Positions 44,501-52,818 of a DNA stretch of 64,000 nt are shown one piece after another. The translations under genes were made by a program, and so were the position numbers. The DNA comes from DASSFZ01 sp035292585. Lineage in GTDB: Bacteria > Chloroflexota > Anaerolineae > Fen-1058. Each line of letters starts with the position of its first letter. Positions within the stretch are counted from its first letter, which is position 1. The DNA lies in NCBI GenBank assembly GCA_035292585.1, contig DATDPU010000044.1, positions 1-64,000 of the forward strand. Reading direction: 5' to 3'. The notes beneath the pieces are model-generated. The model was given only the letters and a program-made list of their open reading frames with translations, was not told the DNA's origin and did not search any database.

Positions 44501-46589
44501 GCATTTCGGTGAGCTGGCGGTTGTGCCGCTCGGAATCGAATAGCCGGGCATTGTGAATGGCGATGGCCGCTTCGGCGGCGAGCATGCTCAACAGCGCCAG
44601 GTCATACTCGTCGAACGCGCCCACCCGCTCTGACTGCACATCCAGCACGCCGATCATTTCGTCGTTGATGAGCAGGGGGATGGCCGCCTCGGACTGGGTC
44701 ATGCCGACGGTGTGATGATAACGCGGGTCGGAGTGCACCTGGGGCGCATTGACGGCCTGGCGATGTTGCGCGACCCACCCCACCAGCCCGCGTCCCGTAG
44801 GCAGGAACCAGCGGCCGACCTCACGCTCAAACGGGCCGCTGGCCGCGCGCAGCCGCATGCCGCCCGCCTCCGCGAGGAAGACGTGCCCCAGGCTCGCTTT
44901 TTTCATCAGCGAGCGTGCGCTGGCCGCGACGGTAGCGAGACAGCGGTCAAGGTCGAGCGCGGTGATGGCCTGCTCGATGGTGTGCAGCGCCTCCATGCCG
45001 AGGCGGCGTTGTTCGGCCTGCGCGAACAGCTGCGCGTTGCGCAGGGTGACGGCGATCTGCGCGGCGATGGCGACGAGCAGGTTCAGGTCGTCGGCGTTGA
45101 GCACGCGCGGCGCGCGCGTCTCCAGGCAAAGCACGCCCAACGTCACGTCGCCGAAGCGAATCGGAGCGAAGGCGTTGCTCAGAACATCGGGCACGGCGGC
45201 GGCATAGTCCGAATCGTTCCGGACATCCGGAATCAGGATCGGCTGTCCGGTGCGGGCCGCCCGGCCCATGCTGCCGCGACTCAGGGGCAGTTCCTCGATC
45301 ACCGCTTCGTAGCCGATGGCCCGTTGCAAGCGCAGCGCCTGGCCGTCCAACAGGTACAGACTGACCAGCTCGTAGCCGGCAGCCTGACCGATCTCTTCGA
45401 CGATCGACCGGCTGACTTCGGACGGGTCCAGGCTGGTGGTTACCGCCGTCGTGAGCCGGTAGAGGATGCTCATCTGCGCCGCCCGGCGGCGTTCCCGGTC
45501 GAGCGACTGGGTGTTGGCGATCTCGGCGGCGACCTGCTGCACCAGCCCTTGTACGCGCGCGCGCTCGTGGGAAGTGAAGTGACGCTGGCGACGCGACTCG
45601 TAGATCAGTACCGCGCCCAGCACGTGGTTGAGATGGGTCAAGGGGAGCGCCAGTAACGAGCGCAGCGATAAAGCCGCAGCGATCCGTGGACTGATTAACG
45701 GTGAGGCGCTGGCGTCGTCGATAACCACGGTGGTATGTCTCTGAAAGACGTGACGCACGACCGACGGCTCGTCGGACGCAATGCGCAGCTGGCGCACCCG
45801 CTCTTGTTCAGAGCCATAGGCTGCGCTCATCAGTGGATCGCCGGTCTTTGGGTCGCACAGCATAATGAAGCAGCCGGCCGCGTCGAGGATGCGCGCCAGG
45901 TGGTTAGCCACCACCGGCATCAGTTCGTCCAGAGGGGTGATGGTCGCGAAGAGCCGGCTGGTCTCGTAGAGCAGGCGTAACCGTTGTTCCGACTCGCGCG
46001 CGGTTCGGCTGGCCTGGTCGAATTTCTGGAAGACTGCGATCAGCAGGACTAACACTGTGAGACCGACCAGACTGTGTACGATCCAGCTCATGACAGAACC
46101 GGGAAGTATGTCAAAGCGAGACCAGGCGGCCGCACTGTCGATCCAACCTACGGCCAGCACGCCCACGCCGGAGAAGATTATGGCGCGAAGCATGTGTCGA
46201 GGGGTGAGCACCAGGCCGACAAAGAGGATCGGCAAGACGGCTGTGGTGAGGGCAAGCAGTGGGCGCAGACCGGCGACCGTGAGCGCTACGCCGACCATAC
46301 CCAGCACACTCAAAACGCCGACCCAGTATGTAGCGAGCACGACTTCCTTGAGACGGGCGCGAACGAGGCAGACTGAAATTGAGAAGCCGGCGCACACGGC
46401 CATAATTCGCAGGATGCGCGAATCAGACGTCACAAAATATGTGAGCAGGTAAAAAATAGCCAGAAACGCCGAGTTGATCACCATTAAACGGGTGATCCGC
46501 GCGAACGTAACCGCCTGCGCCTGGCGCTCCAGTTCCTCATATGCGGGGCTTGGTCCAAGCGCAGCCTGATCGCTGGTTGGTGAGTTCAT
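41508..46589 (-). CDS. Six-GAF hybrid histidine kinase with two receivers
   Basis: This very large kinase has 1693 residues. Several membrane helices (about 30-190) are followed by six GAF domains (about 210-1175), a HisKA domain with SHELRTPLNSIIGFSEVLL (His near 1202), an HATPase domain with ILINLLSNAHKFSPDGSG, DQGGGIKPED and GTGLGLPITRRLVEMHGG, and two receiver domains with phosphoacceptors in VITLDLMMP (about 1486) and MLLLDLLMP (about 1608). It should autophosphorylate and pass phosphate through its own receivers to the HPt protein. The ATG overlaps the stop of the preceding regulator by one base (TAATG). Confidence 0.93.
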   Translation of the reverse strand: MNSPTSDQAALGPSPAYEELERQAQAVTFARITRLMVINSAFLAIFYLLTYFVTSDSRILRIMAVCAGFSISVCLVRARLKEVVLATYWVGVLSVLGMVGVALTVAGLRPLLALTTAVLPILFVGLVLTPRHMLRAIIFSGVGVLAVGWIDSAAAWSRFDILPGSVMSWIVHSLVGLTVLVLLIAVFQKFDQASRTARESEQRLRLLYETSRLFATITPLDELMPVVANHLARILDAAGCFIMLCDPKTGDPLMSAAYGSEQERVRQLRIASDEPSVVRHVFQRHTTVVIDDASASPLISPRIAAALSLRSLLALPLTHLNHVLGAVLIYESRRQRHFTSHERARVQGLVQQVAAEIANTQSLDRERRRAAQMSILYRLTTAVTTSLDPSEVSRSIVEEIGQAAGYELVSLYLLDGQALRLQRAIGYEAVIEELPLSRGSMGRAARTGQPILIPDVRNDSDYAAAVPDVLSNAFAPIRFGDVTLGVLCLETRAPRVLNADDLNLLVAIAAQIAVTLRNAQLFAQAEQRRLGMEALHTIEQAITALDLDRCLATVAASARSLMKKASLGHVFLAEAGGMRLRAASGPFEREVGRWFLPTGRGLVGWVAQHRQAVNAPQVHSDPRYHHTVGMTQSEAAIPLLINDEMIGVLDVQSERVGAFDEYDLALLSMLAAEAAIAIHNARLFDSERHNRQLTEMLLDVARALNSTLDLAQLLKLILDQLRQLIPYDSAMMALLDASGRHYATRASNNIPERAPLETRIFNVEDKPTTQALYETRRPLRIADTQSFPDWQHPEGDESIRSWLGLPLVRNERVIGFLMLNHTQPNFFSDEHERLAQAFSLHATTAIENAQLLKQAQQQAERERLVYNINRKISATIEIQTVMQTAIEELSRAVQASRCLIRLGADPENMPVAYEFNQPGFPPIGIGSLEHLPMLTTALTENRTVVDYESYVLKDTPVHAGLIAPISTRGHTVGVLILHQCDRARRWTPDEIALLEEVSAQLGIAIDNAELYQEATHSLSDLNLLHSIAMDVASATTLPEALERVVRSVHAAMQRAWVSVLLVDSVTADLSIHAVSNRAHWITDGCLKAGQGIAGWVAQTGRSALVPDVQSDPRYIDLSTDGTTRSQLAVPLIADSQVVGVLNLESAQPDAFDETDMQLLATLGGNLAMIINNLRLLDEVRAVNARLQELDRLKSQFLANVSHELRTPLNSIIGFSEVLLDGLAGELVRDQEEFIENIHSSGKHLLTLINDVLDLSKIQAGQMKLACHPLAPRAAIAEAESVIRSLIVKKKQLLRLELEPDLPDVQADAFRLKQILINLLSNAHKFSPDGSGITLAARRINGAVCFSVIDQGGGIKPEDQEHIFQEFVQADNSLSRAQEGTGLGLPITRRLVEMHGGRLWIESEGVPGKGAAFHFTIPVTPAAEVQTPAALPVVSGPTPRRALIIEDDRQYSNLLALYLSQQGYQPFQLHNGHTAVQLARELHPSVITLDLMMPERDGWSVLRDLKGDPETREMPVIIISALDYSELGLSQGALEYLTKPLDMEALRAVLYRIDPKPRPDPQRVLVVDDDPYVGELLAAMLRTPDYLVTSVTNGLDALEAIRRNPPNMLLLDLLMPHLNGYDLLDLLRADPVTHDLPVIVLTAKELNEAEGVRLKAAAQVIMRKTELTRQRLIEVLNRLHLPVQVEVEPMETLR

Positions 46590-46969
46590 TATTCGCCCAC
46601 TCGATTGAGGAACTGCTTGATCTGGCCGGGGAACACGCGCGTATCGATCGGCTTGCTGATGTAGCCATCGCAGCCGGCTTCCAGCGCCTGATCGCGCTCG
46701 TGGGGCATGGCGCTGGCGGTCAGCGCGACGATCGGGATACGGGCGGTCTCGCGATGATCCTTGATGCGGCGGGTCGCATCGTAACCGTTCATCACCGGCA
46801 TCATCACATCCATCAGGATCAGATCGGGTATTTCGCGCATCGCCAATTCGACGCCAACCTGCCCGTTTTCGGCAGTGAGGAGGCGGTAGCCATACGGCTT
46901 CAGCACGGTTTCAACCAGTTTTCGATTCAGCGGGCTGTCTTCGACGAGCAAGACGGTTAGGGTGGTCAT
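46589..46969 (-). CDS. CheY-like single-domain response regulator
   Basis: This 126-residue receiver has all the key residues: Glu10/Asp11, phosphoacceptor Asp54 in LILMDVMMP, Thr near 83 in IVALTASA, and Lys in YISKPID. With no output domain it would act by protein contact, probably within this phosphorelay. Its neighbours are 12 bases upstream (HTH protein) and overlapping downstream (kinase). Confidence 0.92.
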   Translation of the reverse strand: MTTLTVLLVEDSPLNRKLVETVLKPYGYRLLTAENGQVGVELAMREIPDLILMDVMMPVMNGYDATRRIKDHRETARIPIVALTASAMPHERDQALEAGCDGYISKPIDTRVFPGQIKQFLNRVGE

Positions 46970-46981
46970 GAACGTTCTCCA

Positions 46982-47518
46982 CTAGCTATCATCGTTTGAA
47001 TCCGGTACCATGGGATAAGGCGGCGCAGCCGAAGTCAGCTGATTAACCCACTCGCTCAGACCGCCGTCTAAGGAACCGGGCAGCGTGGTCACGCAAACTT
47101 CACGCTCCGTATGCGCGAGCTGTCGGCAATGGTCGAGCAACCCGGCCGGGGTCAGCTGGGGATGGACGACGATATGCGTCGGGCGCAGGCGCGCCAGCCA
47201 CCAGCCAATCTCGAACTCGGTGTGGGCCTGTTCCACCTGGGCCGTTGGCCAGCGAAAGCAAATCGCGCTACGCACCCGATCGAAGCAGTCGGCCTCGGCC
47301 GCAACCAGCAACAGCCGGAGGCCGGGTGGGGCGTCGCCGCTGGCCGGCGGCAGGCTGTAGATACGCGAGAAGATATCCAGGTCTTCCCGAGCCACCCGAT
47401 AATGTCCGCCGGGAGTGGTATACGCTTTCAGCTTTCCGGCGCGAATCCAATTCAAGACTGCGGCGCTGGTCACCTGGTACATGCGGGCAATATCGCGCGT
47501 GCTAAGCAGTTCTTTCAT
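46982..47518 (-). CDS. Excisionase-type HTH protein with pseudo-receiver
   Basis: This 178-residue protein has a MerR/excisionase-family helix-turn-helix (residues 1-50: ELLSTRDIARMYQVTSAAVLNWIRAGKLKAYTTPGGHYRVAREDL). A C-terminal half (about 65-170) with receiver-like beta-alpha order follows, but His119 (THIVVHPQL) stands where the phosphoacceptor Asp would be. It probably binds DNA and may regulate this operon, of which it is the first gene. ATG 47518 with TTGGAG upstream is preferred over the longer reading from 47656. Confidence 0.82.
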   Translation of the reverse strand: MKELLSTRDIARMYQVTSAAVLNWIRAGKLKAYTTPGGHYRVAREDLDIFSRIYSLPPASGDAPPGLRLLLVAAEADCFDRVRSAICFRWPTAQVEQAHTEFEIGWWLARLRPTHIVVHPQLTPAGLLDHCRQLAHTEREVCVTTLPGSLDGGLSEWVNQLTSAAPPYPMVPDSNDDS

Positions 47519-47649
47519 AGATGGCTCCAATCCATCGCATCCTAAGTGCGCTTTTGTCAATTTTCGTACTTTTAGCCATTTTCTGAGTTTGGGGTATGTT
47601 GGGAACGTGTTTGGTAATAGAGGGCGTAAGCGGGTAAGGGGAACCGGGT

Positions 47650-47678
47650 TTGACACTGCCCCGCAATGACCCTATAAT
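47650..47678 (+). promoter_or_regulatory. Consensus sigma-70 promoter of the aminotransferase gene
   Basis: TTGACA at 47650-47655 and TATAAT at 47673-47678 are both perfect and separated by 17 bp. It is the strongest promoter match in the window. Confidence 0.92.
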
Positions 47679-47688
47679 TTTTTTTGCC

Positions 47689-47711
47689 CGCGTTTCCACG
47701 GTGGAAACGCG
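47689..47711. promoter_or_regulatory. Palindrome at the transcription start, possible operator
   Basis: CGCGTTTCCAC and GTGGAAACGCG are perfect 11-bp arms around one G. The palindrome begins about 11 bases after the -10 box, over the expected first transcribed bases, so it may be an operator or a 5' RNA stem. Confidence 0.65.
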
Positions 47712-47738
47712 CCAACCGCTATGAGAGGAGGGCCACGG

Positions 47739-48710
47739 GTGACCCAGTTCGCATTTTTCAAGGGCCAGATCGTTCCGATCGACGAGGCCAAAGTCAGCGT
47801 GATGACGCACGCGCTCAACTATGGGACGGCGTGCTTCGAGGGGATCCGCGCCTATTGGAATGAAGAGGAAGCGCAGCTGTTTGTGTTTCGGATGCAGGAG
47901 CATTACGAACGCCTGCTGCACTCGATGGGCATCTTGATGATGGAGCGCCGCTATTCGGCCGCAGCGTTGAGCCAGGTCACGCTGGAGCTGCTGCGCCGCG
48001 AAGGCTATCGGACCGACGCCTATATCCGGCCCCTGGCCTATAAGGCCGACGAGATCATCGGCGTGAAATTGCACGGCCTGCACGACGAAGTGGCGATCTG
48101 GACGACGCCGTTTGGCCGCTACGTGCAGAATGAAGAAGGCGCGCACGTGGGTTTCTCGTCGTGGCAACGGGTGAGCGACAATAACATCCCGCCGCGCGGG
48201 AAAATCACCGGCGCGTACGCCAACACCGCCTTCATCAAATCCGAAGCGCTGCTGAACGGTTTTGACGAGGCGCTGGTCCTCAACCAGCACGGATTTGTCT
48301 CCGAAGGCAGCGCCGAGAACGTCTTCATCATCCGGGAGGGCCGGTTGATCACGCCGCCGGTACACGCCGACATTCTCGAAGGCATTACGCGCGCGACGAT
48401 TATCGAACTGGCCCGCGCGGAACTGGGGCTGCAGGTGATCGAGCGCTCGATCAGCCGGACCGAGTTTTACGTGGCCGAGGAGGCGTTTTTTACGGGCACC
48501 GGCGTTCAGGTGGCCGCGATCGTCAAGGTCGATCATCGCCCGCTGGGAACCGGTCTGATGGGCCCGCTGGTCAAGGCGCTCCGCGACCTGTACTTTGACG
48601 TGGTGCGCGGCAAGGTGCGCAAGTATCGCCATTGGTGCGCGCCGGTGCACGCCGCCCCCGTCGAGGCGACCGGCGCATTCACGCCCGCGTCGCCCGGCGC
48701 AGCCGCGTAG
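47739..48710 (+). CDS. ilvE: Branched-chain amino acid aminotransferase
   Basis: This 323-residue fold-type IV PLP enzyme makes Leu, Ile and Val from their 2-oxo acids with glutamate. The family start FKGQIVPIDEAKVSVMTHALNYGTACFEGIRAYW is followed by the PLP lysine in PPRGKITGAYANTAF (Lys near 157) and the glycine-rich phosphate loop GFVSEGSAENVFIIREGRLITPP. The GTG at 47739 fits the conserved N-terminus and the AGGAGGG at 47726; the ATG at 47721 would place that Shine-Dalgarno inside the gene. It is driven by a consensus promoter. Confidence 0.92.
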   Translation: MTQFAFFKGQIVPIDEAKVSVMTHALNYGTACFEGIRAYWNEEEAQLFVFRMQEHYERLLHSMGILMMERRYSAAALSQVTLELLRREGYRTDAYIRPLAYKADEIIGVKLHGLHDEVAIWTTPFGRYVQNEEGAHVGFSSWQRVSDNNIPPRGKITGAYANTAFIKSEALLNGFDEALVLNQHGFVSEGSAENVFIIREGRLITPPVHADILEGITRATIIELARAELGLQVIERSISRTEFYVAEEAFFTGTGVQVAAIVKVDHRPLGTGLMGPLVKALRDLYFDVVRGKVRKYRHWCAPVHAAPVEATGAFTPASPGAAA

Positions 48711-48725
48711 TTCATGAGGGTAAGG

Positions 48726-49616
48726 ATGGAATGGCACACCGCTAAACGCGCCGGCACACTCTTCGGTAGCGCGCTCCTCGTCGCGCTGTTGTTGTTCGAC
48801 GTCGGCCTGCTCCTCCATTTGCGAACCCGGCCGGTTGACCTGTTCACCTTCTTCGGCGGACTGCTGATCGTGTTATCGCCGGCGACGCTGGCAGTTGTGA
48901 TCTACTGGCTGATCGGACTGCGGCGATCGGGTTACGCGCTCGATCGCAATCAACTGACTATCGTCTGGGGGCCGACGCGGCACATCATACCGACGCGCCT
49001 GATCGATCAAGTCATCCCCGGCGAAGAAGTGTCGGGCCGGATGCGATTCAGCGGCGGACGTTGGCCGGGGCTGTGGGTGGGCAGCGGTGACGTGCCTGAG
49101 ATCGGGTTGACGTTGTTCAACGCCACGGCCCCGCTCGATCGCCAGCTGTTCATCATCACCGATTTAGCCGCGTATGCGATTTCGCCCATCGATCGCGAGG
49201 GCTTTGTGCAGGCGTTGGAGACGCGCAAGGCGATGGGCCCCACGCAAGATGTGCTGCAGGAGTTCATTCGCCCGGCTTTTTTCAGCTGGCCGCTCTGGAG
49301 TGATCGCCTGGCGCAAGGCCTGACGTTGGGCGCAGGGTGCTTGTGCCTGGCGCTGTTCGCCTATGTCTGTTTCAAATACCCGGATCTGCCCTCAAGCATC
49401 TCGCTGCATTTTGACGCCGCGGGTATTGCCGATCGTTTCGGCGGGCCGGCCGAAGCCTTCATCCTGCCCGTGATCGGTCTGCTGGCGTTGGGCGCCAACA
49501 CCCTGGTCGGCGTGCCGCTGTATTTGCGCGAGCGCATCCCCGCCTATCTGTTGTGGGGCGGCGCGATCCTCGTGCAAGCCTTGCTCTGGATTGCCGCGGT
49601 GACGTTGCTGGTCTAG
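48726..49616 (+). CDS. PH-like and DUF1648-like membrane protein
   Basis: This 296-residue protein has two N-terminal helices, a bacterial PH-like middle (about 65-165, GYALDRNQLTIVWGPTRHIIP), and a C-terminal helical part with the DUF1648-like motif DLPSSISLHFDAAGIADRFGG followed by further helices. The function is unknown. ATG at 48726 has GAGGG at good spacing; ATG at 48714 is possible. It follows ilvE by 15 bases and is probably co-transcribed. Confidence 0.75.
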   Translation: MEWHTAKRAGTLFGSALLVALLLFDVGLLLHLRTRPVDLFTFFGGLLIVLSPATLAVVIYWLIGLRRSGYALDRNQLTIVWGPTRHIIPTRLIDQVIPGEEVSGRMRFSGGRWPGLWVGSGDVPEIGLTLFNATAPLDRQLFIITDLAAYAISPIDREGFVQALETRKAMGPTQDVLQEFIRPAFFSWPLWSDRLAQGLTLGAGCLCLALFAYVCFKYPDLPSSISLHFDAAGIADRFGGPAEAFILPVIGLLALGANTLVGVPLYLRERIPAYLLWGGAILVQALLWIAAVTLLV

Positions 49617-49700
49617 TGACCGTCGATCTGAAAGCGACGCGCTATCGCATAATGACGGTACGCGGCCCGCAGCTACCCATCGCGCGAATTGGAGGTCGCC

Positions 49701-49919
49701 ATGTCAGAGACAGGTCGGAAACGACCCCGCTTGTTACCCGAACTGCCCGAAGCCTTCCGCACGCATCTTAAGACTGCACGCGCGGAGTCACGGCAGGCGC
49801 TGCAGCACCTGCTGCCCGAATCGTTCTGGGAACATCGCCGCGCGGCTCGGCGCGAAGCGTTGCTGGCGATACGCAGCCTGATCGACGACGCGCTGGAACG
49901 CACCGAAAAGAAACCCTGA
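49701..49919 (+). CDS. Small basic protein, unknown function
   Basis: This 72-residue protein is helical and rich in Arg and Glu (ESFWEHRRAARREALLAIRSLIDDALER). GGAGG lies at ideal distance before the ATG at 49701, which is good support for a real gene. I do not recognise the family. It is followed at once by a MITE-like element. Confidence 0.65.
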   Translation: MSETGRKRPRLLPELPEAFRTHLKTARAESRQALQHLLPESFWEHRRAARREALLAIRSLIDDALERTEKKP

Positions 49920-50030
49920 TGTAGCTACGACATCCATCGATTTCAGTAGCATAGCCCCCGTGTGGGCGTCATGAACGGGCGCGAGGCCCTAAGCTACGCC
50001 CATCAAACCCGCGTGGCGGAATACTAACGT
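49920..50030. mobile_element. MITE-like element, inverted copy of the GTAGCATAGGGCC family
   Basis: Read on the minus strand this begins TTAGTATTCCGCCACGCGGG and continues with TTTGATGGGCGTAGC and TTAGGGCC, matching the element at 25318-25448 over its left end and core stem. Its other end (GTAGCTACGACATCC) is diverged. The last bases overlap the stop region of the ABC1-kinase gene. Confidence 0.72.
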
Positions 50031-51691
50031 CTCAAGAGTGAGAACCACGCCAGCGTGAGGGCTGCCGCGAGGATCGCCCACGGGCTGAGATCGCGATAGC
50101 CGCTGACATCGAGCACGATCCCCGCCAGCAAGAGCACGCCGAAGATCAGCGTTCCGATCAAGCGCCGCAAGGCTGCATTGAGCAGGTGGAGTTCGCGGAT
50201 CAAGGTCTCGGTATCCGCCACCCGAATGCGCAGCTCGCCGCGCAACGCGGCGCCGAGCAGCCGATCGGCCTGCGCCGGCAGCCGCACCAGCGCTCCCCCG
50301 ATCTCGGTCGCCTGCGCCCAAACCGTCTTCAGCAGCGAGCCGCCCTCGTCCGCGATCATTTTGGCGGCGAACGGTTCCGCCGCCGCAAACAGGTTAAAGT
50401 GCGGATCGATGCTCGTCGCCAAGCCGGAGAGGATGCCCAAGGCCCGGCCTAAAAAGAGAATGTCCGCCGGGATTTGAAACGGCATTTGATACAACAGCTC
50501 GCGGAACTCCCCCACCAGCCCGCGCATCTCGCCCAAGTCGAGGTTACGCAGCTCGCCCATGCTGATCCCCCAGTAACGCGCGAACACCTTGTTCGCCGCA
50601 CGCTCGATCTCCGGGAGATCGGCCGAGGGCAGCAACCAGCCGGCCGCCTGCATCGCCTGCACCAGCCGGCGCACATCGCGCAGCGCAATACCGATGAAGC
50701 CCTCGCGCAACTGCGCCTTAAGCGCCGGCGTGATCTGACCCACCATCCCAAAATCGACGACGTTAATCGTAAAGCGCCCGTCGCCGTGCGGCTCGACGAA
50801 CAGGTTGCCCGCGTGCGGGTCCGCGTGGAAAAAGCCGTTGGTGAAGATTTGTTGCAGGTAGAACTCGAACAGCGTCTTCGCCACTGCGCCGCGATCGACG
50901 CCGCGCGTCTGGAACGCCGGCACCTCCGTGATCTTGATCGCGCTGATATCCTGCATCGTCAGCACGCGGCGGGTCGTGTGCGACCAGTGGATCGCCGGGA
51001 TGCGGATCCGCTCCCAAGCGGCGAAGTCCGTGGCGAAGCGCTCGGCATTGCGCCCCTCGGCCAGGTAATCGATCTCCTCGTATAGCGTGGCGCTGAACTC
51101 GTCGAACAAGGCGTCGAGATCGGCGCGGCGCGTGATGGCGCGGTAGCGTTTGAGCCAGCCGATGGCCCAACGCAGCGCGTCGAGATCGACGCCGATAATC
51201 GCCTCGATGCCGGGGCGCTGCACTTTGACGACCACCTGCTCGCCCGACTTCAGCGTGGCGCGATAAGCCTGCCCGAGCGAAGCGGCGGCGATCGCCCGTT
51301 CGTCAAATGCGGCAAAGACAGCGTGAACGGGCCGCGCCAGCTCCGTTTCGATCACAGCCCGGATCGGTTCGAACGGCGTGGTGGGCACTTCGTCTTGCAG
51401 GCCGGCCAGCTCATTCGTGATTTCGATCGGCAGCACATCCACCCGGCTGCTGATGAATTGGCCCAACTTGATCAGGACGCCGCCGAGTTCGACGGCCAGT
51501 TCGCGAAACCGCGCCGCCAGGTTGACGTAGCGCGCGAGCGCGGTGCGCCGCGCCAGGCCCCGGCCGCCCAGGTTACGCACGAGCAGGTCCCAGAAGACAA
51601 TCGATAGGATCGCGCGCGCGAAGAAGCGGATGATGCGGCTGCGACGACGGCGGAGCGAGGGTGCTTGGGAGGAGTTCATGTCTCCAATCAT
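50024..51691 (-). CDS. ABC1/UbiB-family atypical kinase
   Basis: This 555-residue protein is of the UbiB/ADCK/COQ8 family. Key motifs are KLGQFISSRVDVLP (the family's K-x-G-Q segment), AAASLGQAYRATLKSGEQVVVKVQRPG (Ala-rich loop and ATP-binding Lys), FTNGFFHADPHAGNLFV (catalytic HADPHxGN) and VVDFGMVGQI (DFG). Two membrane helices close the C-terminus. The family supports quinone biosynthesis or lipid export through ATPase activity. Its ATG overlaps the RNase D stop by 4 bases; ATG at 51679 is the alternative. Confidence 0.92.
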   Translation of the reverse strand: MIGDMNSSQAPSLRRRRSRIIRFFARAILSIVFWDLLVRNLGGRGLARRTALARYVNLAARFRELAVELGGVLIKLGQFISSRVDVLPIEITNELAGLQDEVPTTPFEPIRAVIETELARPVHAVFAAFDERAIAAASLGQAYRATLKSGEQVVVKVQRPGIEAIIGVDLDALRWAIGWLKRYRAITRRADLDALFDEFSATLYEEIDYLAEGRNAERFATDFAAWERIRIPAIHWSHTTRRVLTMQDISAIKITEVPAFQTRGVDRGAVAKTLFEFYLQQIFTNGFFHADPHAGNLFVEPHGDGRFTINVVDFGMVGQITPALKAQLREGFIGIALRDVRRLVQAMQAAGWLLPSADLPEIERAANKVFARYWGISMGELRNLDLGEMRGLVGEFRELLYQMPFQIPADILFLGRALGILSGLATSIDPHFNLFAAAEPFAAKMIADEGGSLLKTVWAQATEIGGALVRLPAQADRLLGAALRGELRIRVADTETLIRELHLLNAALRRLIGTLIFGVLLLAGIVLDVSGYRDLSPWAILAAALTLAWFSLLRR

Positions 51692-52818
51692 CGAAGTATT
51701 TCAAGTATAGCCTGCCCATAGGTCCTGCGTCGCCACGGGCCGAGGCCGTCGATGCCTTGCAAATCGTCGAGCGCGCGCGGGCGGCGGTGCGCCAGCGCCA
51801 TCAACGTCGCATTGCTGACGATCACGTCGGCCTCTACGCCGCGCTCGGCGGCCGCTTGCTTGCGCCACTCGCGCAACCGCTCGTAGCGGTCCAACACGGC
51901 AGGATCGATCCCTTTGCGCGGCGGCGGGTCGGGCGGCATCGCCTGCTTGCCGCGCGCGACGGCCTGCAACAGGCTAGACCCATGCCGCTCGGCCTGCGCC
52001 GCACTCAGGCCCGGCACACGGCGCAGTTGATCCAACTGGGTCGGGCGCACACCGGCAATCGCGAGCAGCGTTTGATCGCTGATGACTTTGAACGGCGGCC
52101 GATCGAGCCGGCGCGCTTCGCGCTCGCGATACAAGTACAATTCACGCAGCAGCGCGCGGCCGAGCGGTTCGAGATCGTAGACGCCTTTCACGCGCCAGAA
52201 GCCATCGGCGCGCTCGGCCTCCGCGCGCGTCGCCGCCGCCGATTGCGCCAGGTCGGCGAACACCTCACGCGCTTCTTCCAGCCGTTCGCGCTCGCGCAGT
52301 TCGCGCAACTGGAGATCGCGCAGCGGCAGCAGGTAATGCGTGTCCAGCCGGGCATACGCCAGCGCCTCGCGCGGCAGCGGGCGCTGGCCCCAATTGTAGC
52401 GCTGCCAACGCTTATCGAGCGTCACGCCAAAATGTTCTTTGAGGATATCGGCCAGGCCCACGCGCGGCCAGCCCAGGATGCGGGCCGCCCACATCGTATC
52501 GAACAAGTTGGCAAAAGTAAAATCGAAGTCGCGGCGCAGGCTGATCACGTCGTACTCACACGCATGAAAGACCTTCTCAATCGACGGATCGGCGAACACC
52601 GCCCGCAGCGGGCTGAGGTCAATCGCTGTGGAACGCGGATCGATCAGAAAATCGGCGCCAGGGATCGAAATTTGCACCAGGCACACACGCTCGGTGTAAG
52701 CGTACAGGCTATTCGCTTCCGTATCGACCGCTACGGCAGACTTAGCTTGCAGTCGCGCCAGCAGCGCTTGCAGCTGAACGGATGTCGCAACGAGCAGGGG
52801 TGAGGTTAAAGGAGCCAT
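51688..52818 (-). CDS. rnd: Ribonuclease D-like 3'-5' exonuclease with HRDC domains
   Basis: This 376-residue protein has a DEDDy exonuclease domain (about 10-180) with VAVDTEANSL (D, E), VFHACEYDVISL (D) and ALAYARLDTHYLL (Y, D), followed by two HRDC-like helical domains (about 215-290 and 305-376). It would trim RNA 3' ends such as tRNA precursors. The start overlaps the end of MgtE by 13 bases and the stop overlaps ABC1, so mgtE, rnd and the kinase gene appear to be one operon. Confidence 0.88.
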   Translation of the reverse strand: MAPLTSPLLVATSVQLQALLARLQAKSAVAVDTEANSLYAYTERVCLVQISIPGADFLIDPRSTAIDLSPLRAVFADPSIEKVFHACEYDVISLRRDFDFTFANLFDTMWAARILGWPRVGLADILKEHFGVTLDKRWQRYNWGQRPLPREALAYARLDTHYLLPLRDLQLRELRERERLEEAREVFADLAQSAAATRAEAERADGFWRVKGVYDLEPLGRALLRELYLYREREARRLDRPPFKVISDQTLLAIAGVRPTQLDQLRRVPGLSAAQAERHGSSLLQAVARGKQAMPPDPPPRKGIDPAVLDRYERLREWRKQAAAERGVEADVIVSNATLMALAHRRPRALDDLQGIDGLGPWRRRTYGQAILEILR

